From the NCBI GenBank assembly GCA_045655805.1, contig JAZOPZ010000013.1, forward strand, positions 62,001-126,000: DNA of 64,000 nucleotides, written 5' to 3'. Positions 16,435 to 25,345 of this stretch are shown here, one piece after another (position 1 is the stretch's first letter; every line of letters starts with the position of its first letter). The translations under genes were made by a program, and so were the position numbers. Source of the DNA: UBA11475 sp045655805 (GTDB lineage: Bacteria > Bacillota > Clostridia > Christensenellales > Borkfalkiaceae). The notes below the pieces were generated by a model. It did not search any database and was not told the DNA's origin. It saw only the letters and a list, made by a program, of their open reading frames with translations.

Positions 16435-17745
16435 ATGGCAACTAAACACAATTTATTAAACAAACTTATTATCGGTACCGAAAAGGACGAAGACTACGTT
16501 AAAAACAGTTTACCAACTAGTCGTTGGGAACTTTTTTGGGATATCATTAAGGGCAACGTATTTAAACTCGTCGGTATAAACGTTTTAGTTCTTTTGACCT
16601 TTTTACCGATGATTGCGTTATTTATCATCAAGGGCGCGTATCTTTCTACGCTTGGTCAACTTGAAGGCTTTAGCCAAGGCTTTGGTGTTGGGTATCCTGC
16701 AGTACCTGATTTTACAGGTGTTCCAGCCACTCTTGCGTTATCAGCAAACGCAAGGTATTTGACGTTATTGCCTGTATGTATGGCTATAGGTGCTTTAGGG
16801 CTTGCAGGCGGTGCGTTCGTTATGCGTAATTTTGCTTGGGGTGAAGGCGTTTTTATTGCGTCTGACTTCATTAGGGGTATTAGGCGTAACTACTTAAGGG
16901 TGCTTTTAATTAGTGTTCTCTACTCGATAATGCTCGTATTATTGTTGATTTTAAATAGTTACGCAACCGTGCTTAAAATTACTGCACCGTCGCTTAATTG
17001 GATGTTCGCCATAACGCAAATTTTCGCTTGGTTTTTTATAATTTTCTTTACGATAATGGCGTTATATATGGTTACTATGACTGTTACTTACGAACTTAAA
17101 TTTTTTGCGCTTTTGAAAAATGCTTTTTTATTTACCGTTGCACTTATTCCACTTAACACCATTATTTTGTTGGGTGCGCTTATACCTTTCGTGCCAATGT
17201 TATTCGGTGGGATTATATCGCTCGTCGGTATCTTTATAATAGCGGTATTTGCCGTGTCCTTTGCGCTTTTGGCGTGGAGTGTTTATTCTCAATGGGTTTT
17301 TGATAAGCATATCAACGTTGCTCTTGAGAAAAAATATCGCAACCGTGGTCTTTATGAAAAACAATCGGTTATCAATAAAGAAGAACTCGAAAAATATAAA
17401 AGACAAAAGCAAATTGTTTCAGATCTTACTTCTCGTCCAATAAAACCTATTGACGACGATATCGTGATTGAAGAATTGCCAACTTCGTTCAGTCGTGCAG
17501 ATATCGCAAGATTAAACGAACAAAAAGAAGTTATGCGTAAGGATAACGAGGAATATGTTAAAGCGCATTATGATGATGAAAGATATCGTGAGGCTCGTCG
17601 TATTCTAGCAGAACAACAAGATGGTGTTTCTGATGAGGAAAACGAACGCTTGCTTGAAATAACTAGACTTGAACTTGAAGGGAAGAAAATTCCTAAACAA
17701 CCTAAAAATAAATACGTTAATCCAAAAAAGAAAAAGAAAAAATAA
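16435..17745 (+). CDS. Unknown multi-pass membrane protein with charged C-terminal tail
   Basis: A 436-residue protein. Hydrophobic segments lie at about residues 40-65, 105-130, 155-180, 195-225, 235-265 and 265-290. A 140-residue very charged cytoplasmic tail follows, ending in a run of lysines (NPKKKKKK). I do not recognise the family with confidence. ATG at 16435 follows a weak GGAG. It reads divergently from yggS and is followed after 11 bp by a methyltransferase gene. A link with division is possible from the sepF context but is speculation. Confidence 0.75.
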   Translation: MATKHNLLNKLIIGTEKDEDYVKNSLPTSRWELFWDIIKGNVFKLVGINVLVLLTFLPMIALFIIKGAYLSTLGQLEGFSQGFGVGYPAVPDFTGVPATLALSANARYLTLLPVCMAIGALGLAGGAFVMRNFAWGEGVFIASDFIRGIRRNYLRVLLISVLYSIMLVLLLILNSYATVLKITAPSLNWMFAITQIFAWFFIIFFTIMALYMVTMTVTYELKFFALLKNAFLFTVALIPLNTIILLGALIPFVPMLFGGIISLVGIFIIAVFAVSFALLAWSVYSQWVFDKHINVALEKKYRNRGLYEKQSVINKEELEKYKRQKQIVSDLTSRPIKPIDDDIVIEELPTSFSRADIARLNEQKEVMRKDNEEYVKAHYDDERYREARRILAEQQDGVSDEENERLLEITRLELEGKKIPKQPKNKYVNPKKKKKK

Positions 17746-17756
17746 CGGAAAAAAAT

Positions 17757-18473
17757 ATGAAGGCTTATTCGGCTATTGCAAAACATTACGAATATTTACA
17801 AACCGATTACGACTACGAAAAATGGTCGCAGTTCGTTTGTGATATGCTAAAGGAAGCACCGTCAAAAATAGGTGTTGACGTAGGCGCAGGTACGGGGCTT
17901 ATAACTACGGCTTTATTTACGGCAGGTTATGAAGTTTGTGGTACTGATATTAGTGATGAAATGTTAAATATCGCTTATAAAAATTCTGACGGCAAAATAG
18001 CGTTTTATAAGCAAAGCGCTGAAAAATTTTCAGGTTTTAGCGAACTAGGTTTTGTAACGGCTGTAAACGACGTCGTTAACTATCTTTCACCAAAAAAGGC
18101 GATAGAGTTTTTTAGTAGGGTTTATAAATCACTTTTACCTAAAGGTAAATTCATATTCGATATTTCTTCCGAATATAAACTTAAAAGCCTTTTAGGCAAC
18201 GAAGTTTTTACTTGTGAAGAGGAAGAAGTTTCTTATATTTGGAGTAACGAACTTAAAAAAGACAGGGTGAATATGTTTTTAACGGTGTTCACTAAAACCG
18301 AGGACGGCAAGTACGAGCGAGGGGAAGAATTTCACACGCAATATATTCACGGTAAGGATTTTATTTTAAGTGAACTTAAAAAGTTGGGTTTTACCGTAAA
18401 AGTTACGGCAGAATACGGCAAAAAAACCTCGCCTAAATCGTTGCGCTTGATTTTTATTTGCGTTAAAGATTAA
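17757..18473 (+). CDS. Class I SAM-dependent methyltransferase
   Basis: A 238-residue protein of the Methyltransf_11/25 type. The SAM-binding motif I is GVDVGAGTGLITTALF near residues 38-53, the acidic loop GTDISDEML follows near 61-69, and motif IV is in AVNDVVNYLS near 101-110. The substrate is unknown. The RBS is weak. It lies between the membrane protein gene and hslO. Confidence 0.85.
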   Translation: MKAYSAIAKHYEYLQTDYDYEKWSQFVCDMLKEAPSKIGVDVGAGTGLITTALFTAGYEVCGTDISDEMLNIAYKNSDGKIAFYKQSAEKFSGFSELGFVTAVNDVVNYLSPKKAIEFFSRVYKSLLPKGKFIFDISSEYKLKSLLGNEVFTCEEEEVSYIWSNELKKDRVNMFLTVFTKTEDGKYERGEEFHTQYIHGKDFILSELKKLGFTVKVTAEYGKKTSPKSLRLIFICVKD

Positions 18474-18523
18474 AAATACCTTTAAAAAAATACTCTCATT
18501 ATACAACTAGACTAGGATAAACT

Positions 18524-19390
18524 ATGAATAGAATTTTAAAAACTCTTATTTACGACAATCAGTTATCGCTCGCCGTTTTGGATACGACCGAAATGGTCAA
18601 CGATGCTATCAAAATACATAAACTTTCACCACTTTCTGCTGCTGCGCTTGGTAGAACTATGACTGTTTCTACTTTTATGGCGTCTGGGCTTAAGAACGAT
18701 ACCGATAAACTTTCCATTACTATTAAGGGTGACGGCGTTGGGGGTGAAATTGTCGTTTGTGGTAACGCTGACCTTAAAATGCGTGGTTACATTGCAAACC
18801 CTAACGCTGAACTTCCTCTTAAAGAAAACGGTCATCTCGACGTCGGTGGTTGCGTGGGTAAAAACGGTAGAATAACCATCGTTAAAAGTATGGGTCTTAA
18901 AGAACCGTATTCAGGCTCGTCAGAACTCGTTACAGGGGAAATTGCCGAAGATTTTACGGCGTATTACACTTTTAGTGAGCAACAACCTACGGCTATGGCT
19001 CTAGGTGTTAAAATAGGTACTGACGGTAAATGCGTTGGGGCAGGTGGTGTAATTATTCAAGCGTTGCCAGGCGCTAGTGAAGAGTCTTTGTTTATGGCGG
19101 AAGACACTATAATGCGTATGGGTAATATTTCCACTATGATTGAAGAATGGGGTATTGACGGCGTTGTAGATTATTTCTTTGGGAAACTTGATTTTACCGA
19201 GCGTCACCCTGAATATAAATGCCTTTGTAGCAGAGACTATATAGAAAGGATACTTCTTTCTATGGGCGAAAAAGAACTTAACGATATTTTAAAAACGGAA
19301 GGAAAAATCTCGGTAAATTGCCAATTTTGTGAAACCGATTACAATTTTAACGAAGACGATATAAAGGCACTTTTGTCCGAAAAAATTTAA
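18524..19390 (+). CDS. hslO: Redox-regulated chaperone Hsp33
   Basis: A 288-residue Hsp33. The C-terminal zinc-binding cysteines CLCSRDY...CQFCETDYN (CxC and CxxC) form the redox switch that turns the chaperone on under oxidative stress. N-terminal family motifs such as ALGRTMTVSTFMAS, GDGVGGEIVV and GGVIIQALPGA are seen. It protects cytosolic proteins from oxidative unfolding, sensible for an anaerobe. It lies 10 bp before the TPR gene. Confidence 0.94.
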   Translation: MNRILKTLIYDNQLSLAVLDTTEMVNDAIKIHKLSPLSAAALGRTMTVSTFMASGLKNDTDKLSITIKGDGVGGEIVVCGNADLKMRGYIANPNAELPLKENGHLDVGGCVGKNGRITIVKSMGLKEPYSGSSELVTGEIAEDFTAYYTFSEQQPTAMALGVKIGTDGKCVGAGGVIIQALPGASEESLFMAEDTIMRMGNISTMIEEWGIDGVVDYFFGKLDFTERHPEYKCLCSRDYIERILLSMGEKELNDILKTEGKISVNCQFCETDYNFNEDDIKALLSEKI

Positions 19391-19400
19391 CTACTGAAAA

Positions 19401-21104
19401 ATGACTAAAATACTTTCGACAACCGATTTTGAAATTTTTAAAAAGCGTGAAGGCGCATTGAAGGGAGACGGGTTTGCCCGCCTCTCTCTTTGGCACAACG
19501 CAAAAAAATTTATTTCGGATAAGGAAGTTTTGGCAAGCTTAGCTTCCGTTTATTACGAAAACGGTTATTATGAAAAATCTATCGATTGTTGGTTTGAGTT
19601 TTTAACTCGTACTGACGATAAGCAAGATATTGAAGACGCTTATTACGCTCTTGCGAACTGCTTTTTTAACAAGCAAAACGACAAAGTTTGTACTTTTTAC
19701 TTAAACCGTATTTTTGAACAAAGTGGTCCACTTGACGCAAGTTTGTTAGAAGACGGCATAGTCGATTTGATTTCAGAACACGACGCGCCTTCTGATACGG
19801 ACGGCAACGATCGCAGTATGTATAAAATCGTGTGGCCACCCGAAAAAGTTGACTACTTTGAAACTTTGCATAAGGCTAGAGGGCTTTCGCTTGCAGGTGA
19901 GTACGGGGAGGCCATCTCGTTAGTTAGTGTTGTACCGAAAAATTCCGACTATTACGCTCACGCTAGGATTGAAGTCGCTTTCGCTGAATTTTTAAAGGGT
20001 AACGAAAAGTACGCCGTTTCCATTTACGAAGAAGTCGTTCAAAGCAACCCTAAAGATATAACTGCTTTATGTCACTTGGCTAACGCATATTATTATACTT
20101 ACGAATACGACAAGGCAAACGATTGCCTTGATAAAGCCATAGCGCTAGAACCTAAAGGTGAAACGGAAGAAACCAACATCTTTTTGGTCGCTTGTACTTT
20201 GGTTAGAAACGATATTATTATTGAATACGCCAAAAAAGCGCTTGAAGAGAAGCCTTTTTCTAGACTTCACTTGTTTGCAAAATCTGTGGCTCATTATAAC
20301 GAAGGGGAGCTAATAAAGGCGAAAGACGGTTTTTATAAATGCTTGTGTGTTGCGCCTGACAACATTGTGTATTCATACTATAAAAGGCTTGTTGATAAAG
20401 ATATTTTAGACAGAAAAAAAGGCGAAAAACACGTTTATCCTATCGCCGAAAATTTACCAAAAGAACTTTGCGAAGTTCATAAAAACACAGTTGTTGAATT
20501 GTCAAAAATAAGTATCGATAGACTATCTTCGGCATTAAAAAGTAAAAAGAACGAACAATCGCTTAAATGGGCGATAAGGTACGGTGATCCAGAAGTAAAT
20601 AGAATAGCGGTTTGCATTATTGCAGGTGCTAAAAACAAATGGTGTGTGGAAGAAATTAAAAAACTTTTACTATCTTGTGAAGTCCCCGACGTTTTAAAAC
20701 AACTCGTTATAACGGCGCTAGTTACTAGTGGGTATTCTAAAAAACTTTGCGTTACTTTAGGCAATATATATTTTAGCATAAAAGTAGCAGGGCTTGCTGA
20801 CGGTGTGTCGGATAAAATATTGTTTGCGTATTCCGGTTGTGTCAATGCTTTAATTGCTATCGGAGAGAAGGAAACTAACAAATTTAAAAAGTCTGCTGAA
20901 CGACTTGATTTAGTGTTCGGTAAAGACGTAGAACAATTTTCGGCGGTTGAACTTTCGGCGCTTATAATGCTTTACGCAGGACACGAAAAACTATCGTCGC
21001 CAAGCGTTGTAGCAAAGGTGTTTTTAATGCGTGATAAAAAGTTTAATGATTTAAAATCAAAGGCTGAAAAAATTATAGAAAAACGCAGTAAAGGAGAAAA
21101 TTAA
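19401..21104 (+). CDS. TPR repeat protein of unknown function
   Basis: A 567-residue soluble protein. The first 330 residues are built of tetratricopeptide-like helical repeats (for example ALCHLANAYYYTYEYDKANDC near residues 221-241, with the alanine and tyrosine spacing of TPRs). The C-terminal part (about 370-560) is alpha-helical, HEAT-like. No catalytic site is seen, so it is probably a scaffold. It is followed 2 bp later by a second helical-repeat protein, with which it probably acts. Confidence 0.75.
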   Translation: MTKILSTTDFEIFKKREGALKGDGFARLSLWHNAKKFISDKEVLASLASVYYENGYYEKSIDCWFEFLTRTDDKQDIEDAYYALANCFFNKQNDKVCTFYLNRIFEQSGPLDASLLEDGIVDLISEHDAPSDTDGNDRSMYKIVWPPEKVDYFETLHKARGLSLAGEYGEAISLVSVVPKNSDYYAHARIEVAFAEFLKGNEKYAVSIYEEVVQSNPKDITALCHLANAYYYTYEYDKANDCLDKAIALEPKGETEETNIFLVACTLVRNDIIIEYAKKALEEKPFSRLHLFAKSVAHYNEGELIKAKDGFYKCLCVAPDNIVYSYYKRLVDKDILDRKKGEKHVYPIAENLPKELCEVHKNTVVELSKISIDRLSSALKSKKNEQSLKWAIRYGDPEVNRIAVCIIAGAKNKWCVEEIKKLLLSCEVPDVLKQLVITALVTSGYSKKLCVTLGNIYFSIKVAGLADGVSDKILFAYSGCVNALIAIGEKETNKFKKSAERLDLVFGKDVEQFSAVELSALIMLYAGHEKLSSPSVVAKVFLMRDKKFNDLKSKAEKIIEKRSKGEN

Positions 21105-21106
21105 TA

Positions 21107-21934
21107 ATGGTGCTTTTATTAGATATTGACAAGTTATTTTCGGATTTTTTGCCCGATTATATAGATAAGCATTGCGCAGGGCTTACTCCTGAAGAAATTG
21201 AAAATAAAATTGATGAAATTTATAATGCTTTTACGCTTGAGCCGTTAAAAGTTACCCGTGGTAAAACCGTTACCGAATATTACGATGGTTTTACGGCGGA
21301 AGAACTTTGTCTTGCCCTTGGTGAACATATAAATTCGGGTATCCCTCCAAGCGCTTACTTAACCGACGCAATCACTAATAAAGACGGTGGCGAAGATATA
21401 CTTTTAGGCTATCTTTCATCGGATAACGAAGAACTCGCCGTGTACGCTTTAAATCTTTTGGCAGACAAAGGCTACGATAAATTTGACGATAAACTTTTAG
21501 ATTTTATTTTGACGGGAGAAAATGCAACTTTATCCGAACTTTCTACTGAAATTTTATCGACTAGAGCAAACGCAGTTAGGGGTAAAATACTTCTTTTATA
21601 CGACGATGCAACCGACGGCGTAAAAGCAAATCTTTGCGAAATTTTATCTTATACAAACCCAAGCGAAAAGGTGCTTTCAATACTTTTAGACGAGTTCAAT
21701 TCTCACCCCGAAAACATCCCTTTATACGCTCAATTTTTAGGTCGATTTGGTGATGAAAAGGCGTTGCCTGTTTTGCTTGATATGATAGAAAAAGACAGTA
21801 TCGACTATGCTGATTATCAAGAACTTAAATCGGCAATAGAAATGCTCGGTGGCGAGTACGAAAAGAAAAAAGATTTTTCAAACGACAAGGCGTTTTTAGC
21901 AGTTAAAAAAGTTGATGATGAAATAAACAACTAG
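21107..21934 (+). CDS. HEAT-like helical repeat protein
   Basis: A 275-residue acidic helical protein. Stretches such as DNEELAVYALNLLADKGYDK and IPLYAQFLGRFGDEKALPVL look like HEAT/PBS-type repeats. No membrane segment or enzymatic motif is seen. It begins 2 bp after the TPR gene stop, so the two are cotranscribed and perhaps bind one another (inference). Confidence 0.7.
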   Translation: MVLLLDIDKLFSDFLPDYIDKHCAGLTPEEIENKIDEIYNAFTLEPLKVTRGKTVTEYYDGFTAEELCLALGEHINSGIPPSAYLTDAITNKDGGEDILLGYLSSDNEELAVYALNLLADKGYDKFDDKLLDFILTGENATLSELSTEILSTRANAVRGKILLLYDDATDGVKANLCEILSYTNPSEKVLSILLDEFNSHPENIPLYAQFLGRFGDEKALPVLLDMIEKDSIDYADYQELKSAIEMLGGEYEKKKDFSNDKAFLAVKKVDDEINN

Positions 21935-21991
21935 CGCAAGGTATAAAAAATCTTTCCGTTGCAAATACTAAATAAAAAACGGAGGAAAGTT

Positions 21992-22123
21992 ATGCCTAAA
22001 AAGAAAAACAAAGTACCACACTTAACAGAAGAAGATTACTGTAGATATATTTCGCAACTTAAAGACGAGCGCCCAACTAAAGCAATCGTCGGCGATAAGC
22101 AAGTGGAGTTTTTTGAAGAATAA
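21992..22123 (+). CDS. Small 43-residue protein
   Basis: ATG at 21992 is preceded by CGGAGG at 21980-21985 with good spacing, and a clear terminator follows the stop. The product is 43 residues: a lysine-rich start (MPKKKNKVPH), a middle EEDYCRYISQLKDERPT and an acidic end. I do not recognise it. The good RBS and terminator argue for a real gene. Confidence 0.65.
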   Translation: MPKKKNKVPHLTEEDYCRYISQLKDERPTKAIVGDKQVEFFEE

Positions 22124-22131
22124 TTATAATT

Positions 22132-22157
22132 AGCCCCAAAATCAGGGGCTTTTTTAT
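22132..22157 (+). terminator. Terminator of the 43-residue gene
   Basis: AGCCCC-aaaatc-GGGGCT hairpin followed by a T-run. Confidence 0.88.
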
Positions 22158-22260
22158 TTAATATTTTTTCGATTATAGCCGGCTTTTGCTTAAAACTTAA
22201 AAAGTAATAAAAATTTTTGCAAAAAACGCCTATTTTTGAATAAAATTTTGCTGTAAGGTA

Positions 22261-22289
22261 TTGATTTTAGCATTAGAGTTTGTTATAAT
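22261..22289 (+). promoter_or_regulatory. Promoter of the SGNH hydrolase gene
   Basis: TTGATT (22261-22266), 17 bp, TATAAT (22284-22289). Confidence 0.75.
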
Positions 22290-22350
22290 AAATATACTAA
22301 ATATAGAATTTTCGCGCATAGACGTTGCGCTTTATATAGGAGAACTGAAT

Positions 22351-23511
22351 ATGGAAAGATGGGTATCGACTTGGGGTAATGCAGAAAACCACGCCCAAAT
22401 ACGTGAATCAATGCACATTAAGGACACTACTTTAAGATATAACGTTCCCGTTATGGTATCGGGTAGTAAAGTTAGATTTTTATTTTCAAATAAATTTAGT
22501 ACGGAAAAACTCGTTTTAGATAGAGTTACCGTTGGTAAAAATAGTATCGCTACGGTTGAAGCAACTACTCGTGACGAGGTTGTAGTTGACATCAAACCTA
22601 TCACTTTTGGTGGCAAAAAAAAGTGCAAAATCGGTGCAGGTAAAGCCGTATGGTCTGACGATATTGATTACGAAGTAAAAAAAGGTGATTTTTTATCAGT
22701 TTCAATTTATCTTAAAGGCTTTTCTAAAAATGCGACGGCAACCGAACTTTGTGGTAGATATTCATACGGTTTTATAGCCCGTGGTAACGCAGTCAATACT
22801 GAAACTTTCCCTCTTTACGATTCAAGGGATAGCGCAAACACATCTATCTTGTATGGGGTAGACGTTCTAGTTAATAACGAAGATTCTTATTCTGTCGTTT
22901 GCTTTGGTGATAGTATTACGGCACAATATTGGCCAGACGAACTTTCCTACTTAATCCTTAATTCCGATAAAAACGTCGGCGTTGTTAGAAAGGGTATCGG
23001 TGGTAATAGGGTACTCCGTACTTATAAACATTTTGCTAACCTTCATTACGGCGAAGCAGGCGTTTTAAGAATGGATTCTGACCTTGCAAAAGTTTCGGGC
23101 GCTAAAGCAATGGTTATTTTGCACGGCATAAACGATATTATTCACCCTGACGGGTCAACTTACCGTCCGATTGAAGAACTTCCTACGCCAGAAGAAATCA
23201 TTAGCGCTTATGAAGAAAAGTACATAGCCGCTGCGAGAAGACACGGTCTTAAAATCTATTTTGCAACTATTCTTCCGTTTAAGGGTTGGCCTACCTATTC
23301 TGCCGAGCGTGAAGGTATTCGTCAAGCAGTTAACGAGTGGATTAGGACTACCGATAAGATTGACGGGTACATTGATTTTGCATCCGTAGTTAAGTCTGAC
23401 GAGGATGAATTTAAGATTATTCCTGAACTTACCGCAGACTGCTTGCACCCTAACCAAAACGGCGCAAAGCGTATGGCAAAAATTGCTTTTGAAACTTTGT
23501 TTTCAGAATAA
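22351..23511 (+). CDS. SGNH/GDSL-family hydrolase
   Basis: A 386-residue protein with an N-terminal beta-sandwich domain (about 1-175) and a C-terminal SGNH esterase domain. Blocks visible: block I CFGDSITAQYWP with the catalytic serine, GIGGNR (block II), HGINDI (block III), and DCLHPNQNG (block V) with Asp and His. No signal peptide, so it is likely cytoplasmic. It may deacetylate a glycan or an ester; substrate unknown. ATG at 22351 follows AGGAGA. An in-frame TTG at 22261 is only the promoter -35 box. Confidence 0.88.
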   Translation: MERWVSTWGNAENHAQIRESMHIKDTTLRYNVPVMVSGSKVRFLFSNKFSTEKLVLDRVTVGKNSIATVEATTRDEVVVDIKPITFGGKKKCKIGAGKAVWSDDIDYEVKKGDFLSVSIYLKGFSKNATATELCGRYSYGFIARGNAVNTETFPLYDSRDSANTSILYGVDVLVNNEDSYSVVCFGDSITAQYWPDELSYLILNSDKNVGVVRKGIGGNRVLRTYKHFANLHYGEAGVLRMDSDLAKVSGAKAMVILHGINDIIHPDGSTYRPIEELPTPEEIISAYEEKYIAAARRHGLKIYFATILPFKGWPTYSAEREGIRQAVNEWIRTTDKIDGYIDFASVVKSDEDEFKIIPELTADCLHPNQNGAKRMAKIAFETLFSE

Positions 23512-23532
23512 TCTTTGATTTTTTTAATTATT

Positions 23533-23562
23533 AAAACCGACAGTAATTTTCTGTCGGTTTTT
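23533..23562 (+). terminator. Terminator of the SGNH hydrolase gene
   Basis: AAAACCGACAG-taatttt-CTGTCGGTTTTT hairpin. Confidence 0.88.
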
Positions 23563-23578
23563 GCATATAAGGGGATTT

Positions 23579-24004
23579 ATGACTAGACAAAATACTACCT
23601 TTGAATATTCTAACGGCGCTACTTATATTGGTGAGGTTATTGGCAATCAGCGTGACGGTAAAGGGGTGTATATTCACAACGGAATAAAGTTGTCAGGGGA
23701 CTGGTTAAACGACTTTTTAACTTATGGTAAAATGGAGTGTTCGGCGTTTTGTTACGAGGGTGAATTTGTTAATAATATGCGTCACGGCAAAGGAGTGGAG
23801 ACGACGCCCGATGGCAATCGTTACGACGGCTTTTTTGCTAACGGTAAAAAACACGGAAAAATGAAAATAACTCTTAAAAACGGCGCTACTATTGATTGTG
23901 AATATTCTCACGGTGTAGGTGTTGGCGACGGAGTTATGACTATGACAGACGGGGAAGTCGTTTTTGTTGAATTTAGAAGCGGACAGTTGTATTTCAAAAA
24001 ATAA
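23579..24004 (+). CDS. MORN-repeat protein
   Basis: A 141-residue protein made of about five MORN-like repeats (YIGEVIGNQRDGKGVYI, YEGEFVNNMRHGKGVE, YDGFFANGKKHGKMKI). MORN repeats form a beta-hairpin sheet that often binds lipid or protein. No signal peptide or extra domain is seen. ATG follows AAGGGGA. It is followed after 16 bp by a zinc-ribbon membrane protein gene. Confidence 0.8.
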   Translation: MTRQNTTFEYSNGATYIGEVIGNQRDGKGVYIHNGIKLSGDWLNDFLTYGKMECSAFCYEGEFVNNMRHGKGVETTPDGNRYDGFFANGKKHGKMKITLKNGATIDCEYSHGVGVGDGVMTMTDGEVVFVEFRSGQLYFKK

Positions 24005-24020
24005 AACAAGGAGTATCGTT

Positions 24021-24317
24021 ATGTATTGCATTAAATGTGGTAAAGAAATTAAACCTTGGCAAACTGAGTGTGAAAACTGTGGCAATAGAAACGACTACCT
24101 TTCTAAAAAAACAAGTAAACTTGCGTTTATAGTGTCAATTCTCGTTCCGTTGGTTGGTTTTATTTTGTGGTTAGCAATAGTTAGTGACGATAGTGATCGC
24201 GCCCGCAAGTACTTGTTGGCAGGGCTTGTTCAATTCGCTATATGTTTTTTGATCGCTAGTCTCGTTGAATTCCTAATTTATTTTTTTGGCATAGGAATTT
24301 TGATATTTGGTGTGTAA
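24021..24317 (+). CDS. Zinc-ribbon small membrane protein (1 of 3)
   Basis: A 98-residue protein with an N-terminal zinc ribbon (CIKCGKEI...CENCGN), then a segment LAFIVSILVPLVGFILWLAI and a second hydrophobic C-terminal segment. ATG 24021 has AAGGAG in front; a longer frame would overlap the MORN gene. The same plan is found at 24339 and 25022, so this is a local family. Function unknown. Confidence 0.75.
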   Translation: MYCIKCGKEIKPWQTECENCGNRNDYLSKKTSKLAFIVSILVPLVGFILWLAIVSDDSDRARKYLLAGLVQFAICFLIASLVEFLIYFFGIGILIFGV

Positions 24318-24338
24318 ATTTAAGATAAGGAGTTTTTT

Positions 24339-24674
24339 ATGTTTTGCAAACATTGTGGTTCAAAAATTAACGACAACGCTATTATTTGCGTAAATTGTGG
24401 TTGTGCAACTGGTAATTCACTTAATCATGAAAGGGACGGCAAAAAAACGGGGCTTGCTTGGCTGTCGTTCTTTTTTCCGATAATTGGGTTAATTCTTTGG
24501 CTAGTTTGGAGGGAAGAACTACCTAAACGCGCGCACTCTTGCGGTAAAGGCGCACTCGTAGGCTTGTTAGTCGGTATTCTTCTCGTTGCGTTAGTGACGG
24601 TGGGGCTAATAATTTTGATAAATAATTTAGACCTTGACAGCGCAAAAACTTTTACTAATCTTTTTCAACTTTAA
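24339..24674 (+). CDS. Zinc-ribbon small membrane protein (2 of 3)
   Basis: A 111-residue protein: zinc ribbon (CKHCGSKI...CVNCGC), linker, hydrophobic segment WLSFFFPIIGLILWLVW, a short KRAHSCGKGA loop and a second hydrophobic segment. The loop and first membrane segment closely match the protein at 25022 (KSCGKGALIG), so one is a duplicate of the other. RBS AAGGAG. The following terminator has the same stem and flank as the one after the 25022 gene, so the duplication included it. Confidence 0.78.
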   Translation: MFCKHCGSKINDNAIICVNCGCATGNSLNHERDGKKTGLAWLSFFFPIIGLILWLVWREELPKRAHSCGKGALVGLLVGILLVALVTVGLIILINNLDLDSAKTFTNLFQL

Positions 24675-24690
24675 TTTGCAAATTAAATAA

Positions 24691-24719
24691 ATAAAAAGAA
24701 CGCCGAAAGGCGTTTTTTT
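24691..24719. terminator. Terminator between convergent genes
   Basis: AACGCC-gaaa-GGCGTT stem followed by T7. It ends the zinc-ribbon gene and may act for the minus-strand regulator as well, because A-rich sequence flanks the other side. Confidence 0.85.
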
Positions 24720-24921
24720 AATCTTCTAATCCTGCTAAATAATCTATCGAAACTCCAAAAAATTTAGCGATTTTAATTAGGTTGTTAAGAGTTGGGTCGG
24801 CTTTGTTTAGTTCCCATAAACTAATAACCGACTTGCCAACTTCAAGTTCTTTTGCTAGGGCGATTTGTCCTAAGCCTTTTTCTAATCGCAAAGATTTTAG
24901 TCTTTCTCCGAAATTTTCCAT
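24718..24921 (-). CDS. XRE-family repressor
   Basis: A 67-residue protein that is almost only a helix-turn-helix: FGERLKSLRLEKGLGQIALA and VGKSVISLWELNKADPTLNN. ATG at 24921 has AGGGG in front. An open extension to 25053 would cover the divergent promoter and is not real. Because of the palindromes at 24941-24989 it very probably represses the divergent zinc-ribbon gene at 25022 and its own gene (inference). Confidence 0.88.
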   Translation of the reverse strand: MENFGERLKSLRLEKGLGQIALAKELEVGKSVISLWELNKADPTLNNLIKIAKFFGVSIDYLAGLED

Positions 24922-24940
24922 TTTAACCCCTCTTTTTATA

Positions 24941-24963
24941 TTTTCCCACAAAAATGGGAAAAA
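24941..24963. promoter_or_regulatory. Putative operator 1 (XRE repressor)
   Basis: Inverted repeat TTTTCCCA...TGGGAAAA in the divergent region. It shares the CCCA/TGGG arms with operator 2, so it is likely bound by the same repressor. Confidence 0.6.
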
Positions 24964-24966
24964 TAC

Positions 24967-24995
24967 TTGACTTCCCAATATAATGGGAATATAAT
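24967..24995 (+). promoter_or_regulatory. Promoter with embedded operator 2
   Basis: TTGACT (24967-24972), 17 bp, TATAAT (24990-24995). The perfect palindrome TTCCCAATATAATGGGAA (24972-24989) fills the spacer, so bound repressor would block RNA polymerase. Confidence 0.75.
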
Positions 24996-25021
24996 AAAAG
25001 AAAAACGAAGGAGGAAATTTT

Positions 25022-25339
25022 ATGTTTTGTAAAAAATGTGGGGCAGAAGTCAATGACGAAGCGGTTGTTTGTGTTAAATGTGGGTGTTCACTTGTTGATA
25101 AACCAATTCCACAAGTTGGAGAAGATAAGCCAAGTGCAGGTTTTGCTGTTTTAGGTTTCTTTTTACCACTTATTGGCTTTGTTTTATGGCTCGTTTGGAG
25201 AAAAGATTATCCGCTTAAAGCAAAATCTTGCGGTAAAGGTGCGCTTATAGGTATAATTGCAAGCGTTGTATTTTATATCGTTTGCATAGTAGGTTTCGTT
25301 GGTTGTGCTGCTTGCTTGGACAGTTACTATTATTATTAA
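25022..25339 (+). CDS. Zinc-ribbon small membrane protein (3 of 3)
   Basis: A 105-residue protein: zinc ribbon CKKCGAEV...CVKCGC, then FFLPLIGFVLWLVWRKDYPL (close to the protein at 24339) and a C-terminal hydrophobic segment ending in a run of tyrosines. RBS GAAGGAGG. It is the likely target of the divergent XRE repressor. Function unknown; small zinc-ribbon membrane proteins of this type are common and uncharacterised in Clostridia. Confidence 0.78.
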   Translation: MFCKKCGAEVNDEAVVCVKCGCSLVDKPIPQVGEDKPSAGFAVLGFFLPLIGFVLWLVWRKDYPLKAKSCGKGALIGIIASVVFYIVCIVGFVGCAACLDSYYYY

Positions 25340-25345
25340 TAAATA

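Noticed and set aside
22261..22350. TTG start for the SGNH hydrolase at 22261, and TTG for copA at 33605
   Set aside because: Both coincide with -35 boxes; the ATG starts at 22351 and 33650 are correct.
24922..25053. N-terminal extension of the XRE regulator to 25053
   Set aside because: It would run through the divergent promoter and operators; the HTH begins at 24921 with its own RBS.
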